Shown here piece after piece: positions 24,003 through 31,660 of a stretch of DNA of 31,660 nt. Origin of the DNA: UKL13-2 sp044228625 (GTDB taxonomy: Bacteria; Pseudomonadota; Gammaproteobacteria; Burkholderiales; Usitatibacteraceae); the NCBI GenBank assembly GCA_044228625.1, contig JBGAUM010000025.1, positions 1 through 31,660 of the forward strand. Reading direction: 5' to 3'. Below the pieces are notes generated by a model. It was not told the origin of the DNA. It saw only the letters and a list, made by a program, of their open reading frames with translations, and did not search any database. A program made the translations under genes and the position numbers. Numbering within the stretch: the first letter of the stretch is position 1; each line of letters starts with the position of its first letter.

Positions 24003-25721
24003 ATGCTCAGACTCTTCGTCGGCCTGTGGTTGGCCGTTTTCCTGTCTGCATCGCCGGGTGCCGGGGCGACTGAACCGGTCGTCCTGGAAGATGCCATGCG
24101 CCGTATCGAATTGTGGCCGCACACCCGCGTTTTCTACGACGCCCACAAGACCCTGCGCATCCAGGATGCCATCGCGGCAAGCCATCAGTTCATGCCACCG
24201 ACCGGCGCGCATGCAACCTTGGGCATGCGAAAGGAAGCTGTCTGGCTGATGGTGAACCTTCAGGCCGCCGGCAACACCGATGGTGACTGGGTCCTGGACT
24301 TCGACTACACGCTGTTGAACGATATCGACGTGTTTGTCGTTGCGGGTGGTTCGGTCATTCAGCAGATTCGCATGGGCAACGAGGTGAAATCTTCCGAGCG
24401 GCCCATGACCGGTCGCACGCATGCCACCCTGCTGCAGGTGGATCGCGGCAAGGCCTACCAGCTTTTCATTCGTGTTGACAGCGTCGGCGCCAAGATCCTT
24501 CCGTATTCGATTGCCAAGGTGGCGGCGTTTCATGAACGGGCCCTGAACGAGCAGATGCTGCAGGGCGTATTGGCGAGTTTGGCGCTTTTCCTGGTCCTCT
24601 ACAGCTTGCTGAAATGGTTCAGCCTGCGCGAGGCCCTCTACGCCAAGTACGCCTTGCTGGTGACCATGAGCGCATTGTTCTCAGTGCACTTTTTCGGGAT
24701 CGGCGAACAGTACCTCTGGACGGATATTGCCTGGTTGCAAAAGCGATTCGCCGGCTTCACGGCCCTGATGGCCGCCGGGGCCACCGCATTGTTCGTGGAG
24801 GATGCGCTGGGTTCGGATCTCGGGCGGCGCATGCGCAAGGCCATCCGCATCGTGGCAGGCGTCCTGTTTGCGGCGGCGGTGGCCCATGCTTTGGACTTGA
24901 TCAGCATCCAGACGGTGGGTGTCTTCATGAGCACGTTGGGGCTGGCGCCCGCCCTGATGGGTCTTCCCGGCGCCATTCAGCGTGAAAAGCGGGGTGACAG
25001 CACCGGTGCTTACTTCATCATTGCGTGGGTGGGCTATTTTATTGCCAGTGCGGTCATGGTGGGCGTGGTGCGCGGGTATGTCGGGGCCAACACCTGGACG
25101 TTGCACTCGTTCCAGATTGGCGCCACGTTTGACATGCTGGTCTTCATGCGCATCGCCAACCTGCGGTCGGCCTTGCTGCACCGCGAGGCGCAACGCGCCA
25201 CGCGCGAGCGTGAGTCCCTTCTTTCGATGGCGCACACTGATCCGTTGACCGGGCTGACCAATCGTCGCGGTCTCAACGAGACGTTGGTGGGTGCGGTGCG
25301 TGATGCGTCGACGGCCAAGGCGCTGGCAGTGTATGCCATCGATTTGGATGGGTTCAAGCCGGTCAACGACCAGCACGGACACGATGCCGGTGATGAGCTC
25401 CTGATCGCCGTGGCCAAGCGGCTGCGCGCCTCCGTCCGTTCAGGCGATACGGTCGCGCGCATTGGTGGCGACGAGTTCGTCGTCGTCGCCGCAGGGCTTT
25501 CAGGTGTGGGCCAGGCACAGGACATCGGCACCAAACTGCTCGACGCCTTTATATCGCCGTATGCCGTCAATGACCGTGCGTTTGCCATCGGCGCCACGAT
25601 TGGATACGCGCTTGCGCCGGTGGACGGCGTCGATGCCGCAACATTGCTCAAAATCGCCGACGCCGGCCTCTATGCCGGAAAGAACGCCGGGAAAAATCGC
25701 CTGGTGCGCGGCACGGTCTGA
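24003..25721 (+). CDS. 7TMR-DISM sensor diguanylate cyclase (GGDEF)
   Basis: This 572-residue protein has a signal peptide (MLRLFVGLWLAVFLSASPGAGA) and then a periplasmic DISM extracellular domain 2-type beta domain (about residues 25-175, with EAVWLMVNLQAAG and DWVLDFDYTLLNDIDVFV). Seven membrane helices follow (about 180-390). The cytoplasmic GGDEF domain starts at HTDPLTGLTNRRG. The active site GGDEF is at residues 488-492 and the inhibitory site RSGD at 479-482, both intact. It would make c-di-GMP in response to a periplasmic ligand, for which the 7TMR-DISM class often uses carbohydrate-like molecules. ATG 24003 is chosen because it directly precedes the signal peptide; the longer frame runs back through the oxygenase gene. 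It is co-transcribed with the MpaB-family gene 5 bases upstream. Confidence 0.92.
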   Translation: MLRLFVGLWLAVFLSASPGAGATEPVVLEDAMRRIELWPHTRVFYDAHKTLRIQDAIAASHQFMPPTGAHATLGMRKEAVWLMVNLQAAGNTDGDWVLDFDYTLLNDIDVFVVAGGSVIQQIRMGNEVKSSERPMTGRTHATLLQVDRGKAYQLFIRVDSVGAKILPYSIAKVAAFHERALNEQMLQGVLASLALFLVLYSLLKWFSLREALYAKYALLVTMSALFSVHFFGIGEQYLWTDIAWLQKRFAGFTALMAAGATALFVEDALGSDLGRRMRKAIRIVAGVLFAAAVAHALDLISIQTVGVFMSTLGLAPALMGLPGAIQREKRGDSTGAYFIIAWVGYFIASAVMVGVVRGYVGANTWTLHSFQIGATFDMLVFMRIANLRSALLHREAQRATRERESLLSMAHTDPLTGLTNRRGLNETLVGAVRDASTAKALAVYAIDLDGFKPVNDQHGHDAGDELLIAVAKRLRASVRSGDTVARIGGDEFVVVAAGLSGVGQAQDIGTKLLDAFISPYAVNDRAFAIGATIGYALAPVDGVDAATLLKIADAGLYAGKNAGKNRLVRGTV

Positions 25722-25803
25722 AATCTCCCCGCGAATCCGTTGAACTCCGGGCAACGCGAGGGGAAGTGGCTAAACTACTTCTTTTGCTGCAAGGAATCCC
25801 GGC

Positions 25804-27141
25804 ATGACCACGCTCTCAGACCAAGTTCACCTGCACCCCGACCAACTCGGGGCCTATTGGATGCCGTTTACCTCCAACCGGCATTTCAAGTCGGCGCCAC
25901 GGCTCCTGGCGTCCGCCGAGGGCATGTATTACAAAACCGATGAGGGCAAGACCATCCTCGACGGCTTTGCGGGGCTGTGGTGCTGCAACGCCGGCCACAA
26001 TCGCAAGCCCATCGTGGAAGCGATCCAGAAGCAAGCCGCGACGCTGGACTACTGCCCGCCGTTCCAGATGGCCCATCCGCTGGGGTTCGAGTTGGCGAAT
26101 CGCATTGTCGACATCGCGCCCAAGAACATGAAGCACGTGTTCTTCACCAATTCCGGCTCCGAGGCGGTGGACACGGCCTTGAAGATCGCGATTGCCTGGC
26201 AGCGCGTGAAGGGCGAGGGCGCCCGCACGCGGCTGATCGGCCGTGAGCGCGGCTATCACGGCGTGGGGTTCGGCGGCATCGCGGTGGGTGGCATGGTGGC
26301 CAATCGCAAGATGTTCGGCACGATGTTGCCCGGCGTGGATCATCTGCAGCACACCCACAACCTGGAACACAACGCGTTTTCGCAGGGCTTGCCCGAATGG
26401 GGCGCGCACTTGGCCGATGAACTGGAGCGTATCGTCGCGTTGCACGATGCCTCGACCATTGCCGCGGTGATCGTGGAACCGATGGCCGGGTCCACGGGCG
26501 TGTTGTTTCCTCCGAAGGGCTACCTGCAACGCTTGCGGGACATCACCAGGAAGCACGGCATCCTGCTGATTTTCGACGAAGTCATCACCGCGTTCGGCCG
26601 TTTGGGCGGGGCGTTTGCCGCCGACGTTTTGGGCGTGCAGCCGGACATGATCACGTTCGCCAAGGGCGTGACCTCCGGCACGGTGCCGATGGGCGGCGTC
26701 TTGTGCTCCGCGGAAATCCATGATGCCTTCATGAGCGGGCCACCCGGCGCAATCGAACTGTTCCATGGCTACACGTATTCCGCGCATCCGCTGGCGTGTG
26801 CCGCGGGCATTGCCACGCTGAAACTCTACGAAGACGAAAAACTCTTTGATCGCGCGGCGGCGATGTCGCCGGCGCTGTCGGAGGCGGTGCACAGCTTGAA
26901 GGGCGCTAAGAATGTCATCGACATTCGCAGCTTTGGGCTGGTGGCTGCCATCGAGTTGTCGGCTCGGCCCGGCGCCCCCGGCGCGCGCGGGATGGAGGCG
27001 TTCCTGAAGTGCTACGAAAAGGGCGTCCTGATTCGCGTGACCGGCGACAACATTGCCCTCTCGCCGGCGTTCATCATTGAACAGCACCAGATCGACAAGA
27101 TCATCGAGGTGATCGGGCAGGTGTTGCCGACGATCGAGTAA
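25804..27141 (+). CDS. Omega-amino acid (beta-alanine):pyruvate aminotransferase, class III
   Basis: This 445-residue PLP enzyme transfers the amino group of beta-alanine or other omega-amino acids/amines to pyruvate, yielding malonate semialdehyde (or the matching aldehyde/ketone) and alanine. Class III marks are clear: FTNSGSEAVDTALK (cofactor phosphate binding), GRERGYHG, DEVITAFGR with Asp258, and the Schiff-base lysine Lys287 in TFAKGVTSG. The N-terminal YWMPFTSNRHFKSAPRLL and the overall length match the beta-alanine:pyruvate enzymes of pseudomonads very closely. ATG 25804 has AAGGA 9 bases upstream. An amidohydrolase gene starts 8 bases after the stop. No malonate-semialdehyde dehydrogenase is adjacent, so the physiological amine donor remains open. 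Confidence 0.93.
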   Translation: MTTLSDQVHLHPDQLGAYWMPFTSNRHFKSAPRLLASAEGMYYKTDEGKTILDGFAGLWCCNAGHNRKPIVEAIQKQAATLDYCPPFQMAHPLGFELANRIVDIAPKNMKHVFFTNSGSEAVDTALKIAIAWQRVKGEGARTRLIGRERGYHGVGFGGIAVGGMVANRKMFGTMLPGVDHLQHTHNLEHNAFSQGLPEWGAHLADELERIVALHDASTIAAVIVEPMAGSTGVLFPPKGYLQRLRDITRKHGILLIFDEVITAFGRLGGAFAADVLGVQPDMITFAKGVTSGTVPMGGVLCSAEIHDAFMSGPPGAIELFHGYTYSAHPLACAAGIATLKLYEDEKLFDRAAAMSPALSEAVHSLKGAKNVIDIRSFGLVAAIELSARPGAPGARGMEAFLKCYEKGVLIRVTGDNIALSPAFIIEQHQIDKIIEVIGQVLPTIE

Positions 27142-27149
27142 GGCCTGAA

Positions 27150-29228
27150 GTGCGCTTGATTTGTTTGAAGGACCTCAGGTCGATGTGGTGGCCCTTGGTC
27201 GGCGCTGCTTTTGCGCTGGCGTTTTGCTGTGGGGCGGAAGCCAGAACCACGACCACCTACCAGGTAGTCATCCAGGATCAACCCGCCGGCGTGCAGACCG
27301 TCGAGGATCTGGGGGCAGGCAAGGTCCGTGTGAAATTCAGCTACCGCGACAATGGCCGCGGTCCGGACATCTTCGAGGACATCACGGTCGATGCCGAGGG
27401 CCTGCTGACCTCGCTCAAGACCACGGGCAAATCCACGTTTGGCGCGCCCATCGACGAACAATTCACGCGCGCCGGCAACAAGGTGTCGTGGAAATCCAAG
27501 GCCGACAAGGCCGAGAAGGATGTGCCGGGCAAGGCCCAGTACGTGGCCATTGAGAGTTCGCCTGAATTCAACGCCGTGATCGCGCGCGCGCTGCTCAAGG
27601 CCAAGGATCGCAAGCTGGCGTCGCTGCCGTCGGGGCAATTGTCCATCGACAAACTTGCCGAGGCCACGGTTACCCACAAGGGGCCGGGAAAGCCCCGCAC
27701 CGGCAAGGCCAGCCTGTACGCCATCCGCGGCTTGGGGGTGTCTCCGTCCTACGTCTGGATGTGGAACGGCACGCAGAAAATGCTCGGCTTCGTGGAACCG
27801 TCGTTTGCCTTCCTGGAAACCGGCTGGGAGAACAACCACGAAGCGCTGCTCAAGATCCAGATCGACGCGGACGCCAAATCGCACAAGGCGCTCATCGACA
27901 AGCTCGCCGTGCGCCGCGATCACCCCATCGTGATCCGCAACGTGAAATGGTTCGATGCCCGCCGTGCCACGATGAACGGCCCAGCTGACGTGCACGTGTA
28001 TCGCGGGCGCATCGCGGCCATCCTGCCGCCCGCCACACCAATCCATGACGAGGCCACCGTCGTGGACGGCACCGGCAAGTTCCTGTCGCCGGGCCTGTTT
28101 GATATGCACGGCCACACCGGGCCGTGGGACGCAGTGCTGCAAATCGCGGGCGGGGTGACCACGTTGCGCGACATGGGCAATGACAATGCATTCCTGAACA
28201 AACTCAAGTCGCGCATCGACAAGGGCGACGCCATCGGCCCCACCATCGTGCCGGCGGGCTACATCGAGGGCAAGAGCCCGTTTTCGTCCTATGGCGGGTT
28301 TGTGGTGGACGACGTGGACGGAGCGCGAAAGGCCATTGACTGGTACGCCCAGCACGGCTATCGCCAGATCAAGCTGTACAACTCCATCAAGCCCGAGTGG
28401 GTGGCGCCGATCGCAGAATATGCGCACCAACGTGGCATCCGCGTCTCTGGCCACATCCCGGCGTTCATGCGTGCCGAGGAGGCGGTGCGTGCCGGGTTTG
28501 ACGAAATCCAGCACATCAACCAGGTAGTGCTCAATTTCCTTACCAAGAAAGATGACGACACCCGCACGCTGCTGCGTTTCTATCTGGTGGGCGACAACGC
28601 CAACCAAATCGACCTGGAGAGCGACAAGGTCAAGGACTTCGTCAAGCTGTTGGTGGACAAGAAGGTGGCTGTCGACCCGACCTTGACCGCGTTTGAAGCC
28701 ATGTTCCTGCAACGCCAGGGGGCGCCGAACCCTTCGTTCCGCATGGTCTCGCCCAATATGCCGCCGTCCATCAGCCGCGCGTGGCTCACCAACTCCATGG
28801 ATGTGAACGACAAGAATGCCGAGCCGTTCAGGAAGTCCTATGAAAAGCTGTTGGGCCTGGTAAAAAAAATGTACGACGCCGGCGTGCCGATCCTGGCAGG
28901 CAGTGACGACATTGCCGGGTTCACGATGCACCGCGAACTCGAGTTGTACGTGATGGCCGGTTTGACGCCTGCGCAGGCGTTGCAGATTGCCACGCTCAAT
29001 GGAGCGCGCTATTCGCAAGTGGAACACCGCACCGGCACCATCGAGGTTGGCAAGGACGCCGACCTCGTACTCATGAATGAGGACCCCACCAAGGACATCG
29101 GCGCCGTGCGCAAGATTGCAATGACCATGAAGGGCGGGGCGATGTTCTATCCTGCGCAGGTGTTCGAATCACTGGGCGTGAAGGCATTCTTGCCGCCGCC
29201 CCCGTTTTTGAGCAAAGTGCCGCCATGA
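27150..29228 (+). CDS. Exported metal-dependent amidohydrolase
   Basis: This protein has 692 residues from GTG 27150 (TAAGG 7 bases upstream). ATG 27183 with GAAGGA about 10 bases upstream is an alternative that gives a tighter signal peptide (WWPLVGAAFALAFCCGAEA). An N-terminal domain of about 250 residues without a recognised fold precedes the amidohydrolase TIM barrel. Metal ligands expected for the superfamily are all visible (GTG numbering): His320 and His322 in DMHGHT, Lys408 in IKLYN as the candidate bridging lysine, His435 in SGHIPAF, His455 in IQHIN, and Asp586 in AGSDD. A typical C-terminal ALQIATLNGA and GTIEVGKDADLVL segment follows. Location is periplasmic. It likely hydrolyses an amide or peptide-like bond, and the substrate is unknown. 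Operonic coupling with the aminotransferase hints that released amino compounds could feed the latter, by inference. Confidence 0.9.
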   Translation: MRLICLKDLRSMWWPLVGAAFALAFCCGAEARTTTTYQVVIQDQPAGVQTVEDLGAGKVRVKFSYRDNGRGPDIFEDITVDAEGLLTSLKTTGKSTFGAPIDEQFTRAGNKVSWKSKADKAEKDVPGKAQYVAIESSPEFNAVIARALLKAKDRKLASLPSGQLSIDKLAEATVTHKGPGKPRTGKASLYAIRGLGVSPSYVWMWNGTQKMLGFVEPSFAFLETGWENNHEALLKIQIDADAKSHKALIDKLAVRRDHPIVIRNVKWFDARRATMNGPADVHVYRGRIAAILPPATPIHDEATVVDGTGKFLSPGLFDMHGHTGPWDAVLQIAGGVTTLRDMGNDNAFLNKLKSRIDKGDAIGPTIVPAGYIEGKSPFSSYGGFVVDDVDGARKAIDWYAQHGYRQIKLYNSIKPEWVAPIAEYAHQRGIRVSGHIPAFMRAEEAVRAGFDEIQHINQVVLNFLTKKDDDTRTLLRFYLVGDNANQIDLESDKVKDFVKLLVDKKVAVDPTLTAFEAMFLQRQGAPNPSFRMVSPNMPPSISRAWLTNSMDVNDKNAEPFRKSYEKLLGLVKKMYDAGVPILAGSDDIAGFTMHRELELYVMAGLTPAQALQIATLNGARYSQVEHRTGTIEVGKDADLVLMNEDPTKDIGAVRKIAMTMKGGAMFYPAQVFESLGVKAFLPPPPFLSKVPP

Positions 29229-29283
29229 AAGCCGAAGAGAAAAGTAGTCGCCGCATGCTGTAAAGCCCTGCTGCGGCCATTTA

Positions 29284-29483
29284 TTGGCGTTAGCGATGGC
29301 AACTGCTCCAGACAAGCCGATATCGTGTCGCTGCCAGCAGACCGCTAGATACGCATGCGCGCTGCTGGTGGACCAGCCCCGAAGGCCTGGGCGTGAGCGA
29401 TGGTGGTCGACTATGACCCGGCGCTGGAAACGCCATCGCCAGCAAAGAAGTAAGCAAAGCCCGCGCTTGATGTTGCCCTGCTG
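29284..29483 (+). pseudogene. Decayed N-terminal part of the Bug/TctC substrate-binding protein gene
   Basis: Fragments of a Bug-family N-terminus can be read in different phases. ALAMATAPDKPI, the end of a signal peptide plus the mature start, begins near 29284. RQADIVSLPADR lies near 29305-29340, MVVDYDPA near 29400, and NAIASKEVSKARA near 29425-29470, leading into DVALLMANTG. Stops (for example TAG near 29345 and TGA near 29396) and phase changes separate them, and the segment between DKPI and ADIV appears deleted. The signal peptide is therefore disconnected from the intact downstream frame. Confidence 0.6.
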
Positions 29484-30185
29484 ATGGCGAATACAGGCGC
29501 GATGGTCATCAACCCGTACGTGTACACCAAGGACCCTTACGACACGCTGCGCGATTTCACACCGATCGCACGCACGGCCCAGCAGCCGCTGGCGCTGGTG
29601 ACCAACGTGGACTTTGCGCCGAAGACGTTCAGCGAATTCGTGGCCTATGCCAAGGCCAACCCGGGAAAGGTCAATTACGGGTCCGCGGGCAATGGCGGCA
29701 TTTCACACCTGGTGCCGGAAATGCTGGAAGACGCGGCGGGCATCAAGATGGTGCATATCCCGTACAAGGGCTCAGCCCCTGCGTTCACGGACCTTCTGGC
29801 GGGTCAGGTGCAGTTCATGGCGGAGTCGATTCCGCTGGTGAGCCAATACCTGAAAGCGGGCAAGGTGCGGGCGTTGGCCATGACGGGCAAGGAACGCAAC
29901 AGCGCGATTCCGGACGTGCCCACCATGGCGGAAGTGGGCATCAAGGATTTCGAAGTCGTGGGCTTTTACGGGGTGCTGGCACCGCCCAGACTGCCCGCCG
30001 ATGTGCTCGCAAAGCTTAACGAAGCGTTCAAAAAGACCCTGGCGAACGAAGACGTGCGCACCAAGATGGTGTCGCAAGGTGCGGATCCTGCCTATCTCGA
30101 CAGCACGCAGTTCACCGGCTTCATGAGGGGCCAGTTGGAGAAGTGGCAGGCCGCCGTGAAAAAAGCCAACGTGAAACTGGATTGA
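29484..30185 (+). CDS. Tripartite tricarboxylate transporter (Bug/TctC) substrate-binding protein, N-terminally truncated
   Basis: The 233-residue open frame has clear Bug-family features: MVINPYVYTKDPYDTLRDFTPIA, NPGKVNYGSAGNGG, HIPYKGSAPAFTDLLAGQVQFM, RALAMTGKERNSAIPDVPTMAE and GFYGVLAPPRLPADV. Full-length family members are roughly 320 residues with a signal peptide. Here about 90 N-terminal residues, including the export signal and part of the ligand-binding lobe, are missing from the frame, although decayed remnants lie upstream. Such proteins bind carboxylic acids in the periplasm for TctAB transport, but this copy should not be exported. No tctA or tctB lies nearby, which is common for orphan Bug receptors. 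Treat it as a probable pseudogene. Confidence 0.8.
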   Translation: MANTGAMVINPYVYTKDPYDTLRDFTPIARTAQQPLALVTNVDFAPKTFSEFVAYAKANPGKVNYGSAGNGGISHLVPEMLEDAAGIKMVHIPYKGSAPAFTDLLAGQVQFMAESIPLVSQYLKAGKVRALAMTGKERNSAIPDVPTMAEVGIKDFEVVGFYGVLAPPRLPADVLAKLNEAFKKTLANEDVRTKMVSQGADPAYLDSTQFTGFMRGQLEKWQAAVKKANVKLD

Positions 30186-30190
30186 TTTCC

Positions 30191-30439
30191 ATGGCCGATC
30201 TTCCCCCGCTGCCGACGATCACCCCCGGCCGTTACCGGCACTACAAGGGTGGTGAATACGAAGTGATGGGGGTGGCCCGCCACAGCGAAACGATGGAAGT
30301 CGTGGTGGTCTATCGACCGTTGTACAACGATTCTGGCTGGTGGGTGCGGCCGTACGCGATGTTCGTCGAAGTCGGTGAGTTCGAGGGGCGCATGCAGCCG
30401 CGCTTCGCCCGCATGGAGGGCGCGAAGCTTGGCGCGTGA
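30191..30439 (+). CDS. DUF1653-family small protein
   Basis: This 82-residue protein is almost entirely a DUF1653 domain: PGRYRHYKGGEYEVMGVARHSE, then VVVVYRPLYND, then WWVRPYAMFVE. Its function is unknown, and the compact beta-rich fold is usually found as a free-standing protein. ATG 30191 is used because the preceding codons belong to the end of the Bug gene in another phase. It begins a run of four overlapping genes. Confidence 0.88.
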   Translation: MADLPPLPTITPGRYRHYKGGEYEVMGVARHSETMEVVVVYRPLYNDSGWWVRPYAMFVEVGEFEGRMQPRFARMEGAKLGA

Positions 30440-30959
30440 CTGTCTAGTTCGCCCGCTGGTGCCGGACGACGCCGACGCCTACCGCGCCCTGATGCTGCGC
30501 GCCTATGCCGAGCACCCCATGGAATTCACCTCCACCGTGGCCGAACGCGCGGTGCAGCCGCGCGAGTGGTGGGTGAAACGCATCGGCCACGAACTCGCCG
30601 CGGCACGCGCGTTCGGTGCGTTCATCGATGGTGCCCTGTGCGGTAGCGTGGCGCTGGAATTCGAAGCGCGGGAGAAAACCCGCCACAAGGCGGCGTTGAT
30701 TGGCATGTACGTGGCGCCCGAGGCGCGCGGGAGGCGGGCAGGGCAGGCGCTGGTGAATGCCGTCCTCGCGGCCGCGCGCGCCCGCCCGGGGGTGAAGCAA
30801 GTGATGCTGACGGTCACGGAAGGCAATGCGCCCGCCGCGGCGCTGTATGAGGCCTGCGGGTTCGTGGCCTATGGCACTGAGCCGCGCGCCGTGTTTGCCG
30901 ACGGCGCGTATCGCGGCAAAGTCCACATGTGGTGTGATCTGACGGAGAAATCTGCATGA
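30429..30959 (+). CDS. GNAT-family N-acetyltransferase
   Basis: This protein has 176 residues from TTG 30429. This start is chosen because GGAGG lies 8 bases upstream and the encoded protein begins at the normal first strand (CLVRPLVPDDADAYRALM). It overlaps the DUF1653 stop by 11 bases. The acetyl-CoA-binding motif is visible as IGMYVAPEARGRRAGQALV (R/Q-x-x-G-x-G/A type), followed by the second helix motif VMLTVTEGNAPAAALYEACGFVAYG. It would transfer an acetyl group to an unidentified amine acceptor in the cytoplasm. Its stop overlaps the next start as ATGA. Confidence 0.88.
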   Translation: MARDCLVRPLVPDDADAYRALMLRAYAEHPMEFTSTVAERAVQPREWWVKRIGHELAAARAFGAFIDGALCGSVALEFEAREKTRHKAALIGMYVAPEARGRRAGQALVNAVLAAARARPGVKQVMLTVTEGNAPAAALYEACGFVAYGTEPRAVFADGAYRGKVHMWCDLTEKSA

Positions 30960-31357
30960 AGCAATCCCTCCTGCATGTCTCCCTGGTGGTGCGGGACTAC
31001 GACGAGGCGATCGCGTTTTACGTCGGCAAGCTCGGCTTCGAGTTGGTGGAAGACACATTCCAGCCGGAACAGAACAAGCGCTGGGTGGTGGTGCGGCCGC
31101 GCGGCTCGGAGGGCGCCTCCATTGTCCTGGGCCGCGCCAACAAGCCGGAGCAGCAGGGATTCATCGGCAACCAGGCCGGCGGGCGTGTGTTCCTGTTCCT
31201 GCAAACGGATGATCTCAAGCGCGATGTCGAGCGCATGAAAGCGCACGGAATCGAATTCGCGCGCGAACCCACCGAATTCAGTTACGGCACCGTGGCCGTG
31301 TTCAAGGACCTCTACGGCAACCTGTGGGACCTGGTGCAACGCAAGGACGCTGCATGA
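30956..31357 (+). CDS. VOC-family (glyoxalase/dioxygenase fold) protein
   Basis: This 133-residue protein has two beta-alpha-beta-beta-beta modules. The first opens with LLHVSLVVRDYDEAIAFYVGKLGFELVED. The second opens with GRVFLFLQTDDLKRDVERMKAHGIEF and ends FKDLYGNLWDLVQR. His7 is a probable metal ligand. The usual acidic residue near the end is not obvious, so catalytic competence is uncertain. Members include glyoxalase I-like enzymes and resistance proteins, and no specific substrate is implied. It overlaps the genes on both sides by ATGA junctions. Confidence 0.88.
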   Translation: MKQSLLHVSLVVRDYDEAIAFYVGKLGFELVEDTFQPEQNKRWVVVRPRGSEGASIVLGRANKPEQQGFIGNQAGGRVFLFLQTDDLKRDVERMKAHGIEFAREPTEFSYGTVAVFKDLYGNLWDLVQRKDAA

Positions 31358-31660
31358 AACGCATTGCGCGTTGCGCCTGTGGCGATGCGTCTATCACCGT
31401 GGACGGCGAACCCGATCAATTCGGAGTCTGCCACTGCGCTAATTGCCGACGACGCACCGGCAGTGCCTTCGGGATGTCCGCGTACTTCCGGTGCGAACAG
31501 GTGCAGGAGCAAACCGGCGCGATGCAGGAGTACGCGTTCCACCACGCCGCGATGAATCACGATCAAGCACGCCACTTCTGCGCACGCTGCGGCACCACGT
31601 TGTTCTGGACGATTTCCACGCTACCGCATCTGGTCGGCATTGCGGGTGGATGCTTTACCG
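31354..31660 (+). CDS. GFA-family zinc protein (glutathione-dependent formaldehyde-activating-like), 3' end missing
   Basis: At least 102 residues are encoded before the window ends. The zinc-binding cysteine pattern of the GFA/CENP-V domain is present: CACGD near the start, CHCANCRRRTGSAFG, and CARCGTTLFW. The family binds zinc, and some members act on glutathione adducts; most, including this one, have no assigned substrate. ATG 31354 overlaps the VOC stop as ATGA, so it belongs to the same transcription unit. Confidence 0.88.
   Translation, partial: MKRIARCACGDASITVDGEPDQFGVCHCANCRRRTGSAFGMSAYFRCEQVQEQTGAMQEYAFHHAAMNHDQARHFCARCGTTLFWTISTLPHLVGIAGGCFT

Noticed and set aside
25816..27087. 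423-codon minus-strand open frame
   Set aside because: It is antisense to the aminotransferase, which has all class III motifs.
27012..29027. 671-codon minus-strand open frame
   Set aside because: It lies fully antisense to the amidohydrolase gene, whose metal ligands and signal peptide are clear. The antisense product is His/Arg/Val-rich with no domain, which is a GC-skew shadow.

Overview
The window looks like chromosomal DNA from a GC-rich proteobacterium, most likely a betaproteobacterium. The evidence is a Bug/TctC-type solute receptor remnant, an omega-amino-acid:pyruvate aminotransferase, 7TMR-DISM and membrane GGDEF proteins, Sec signal peptides and two-partner secretion. I see no rRNA, tRNA, CRISPR array, transposase or integrase. 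The species cannot be named from the sequence alone.

Region 1 (1-18.1 kb) is a surface and signalling island. A truncated RCC1-type secreted multidomain protein (2-2137) precedes a two-partner secretion operon: a filamentous-haemagglutinin-type exoprotein (2282-5686) and its TpsB/FhaC-type outer-membrane transporter (5674-7272). Converging on it is a minus-strand operon, read from 13604 down to 7385: a cytoplasmic Ser/Thr kinase with a C-terminal cyclic-nucleotide-binding domain, an exported TPR-CHAT (caspase-like) protein, a CHASE2 sensor/class III nucleotide cyclase, and a DUF928 protein. The first three genes overlap end to end. The layout suggests a loop in which an extracytoplasmic signal drives cyclic nucleotide synthesis, the nucleotide binds the kinase, and the exported CHAT and DUF928 proteins act near the exoprotein. 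The functional links are inferred. The CHASE2 half of the cyclase gene carries five single-base frameshifts within about 610 bp. A large secreted NHL-repeat protein (14219-18106) closes the region. It shares with the first protein a homologous C-terminal module of about 170 residues ending in dockerin-like calcium loops.

Region 2 (18.1-25.7 kb) holds a small membrane protein, an NmrA-type NAD(P)-binding protein, a divergent membrane diguanylate cyclase, an exported protein made of SDYE-signature helical repeats, an MpaB/rubber-oxygenase-family protein, and a 7TMR-DISM diguanylate cyclase directly behind it. Both diguanylate cyclases keep their active and inhibitory sites, and no c-di-GMP phosphodiesterase lies in the window.

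Region 3 (25.8-31.66 kb) is metabolic. It contains an omega-amino-acid:pyruvate aminotransferase followed after 8 bases by an exported amidohydrolase, then a Bug-type substrate-binding protein with a decayed 5' third. The last genes are a compact overlapping run: DUF1653, GNAT acetyltransferase, VOC protein and a GFA-family protein that runs off the window end.
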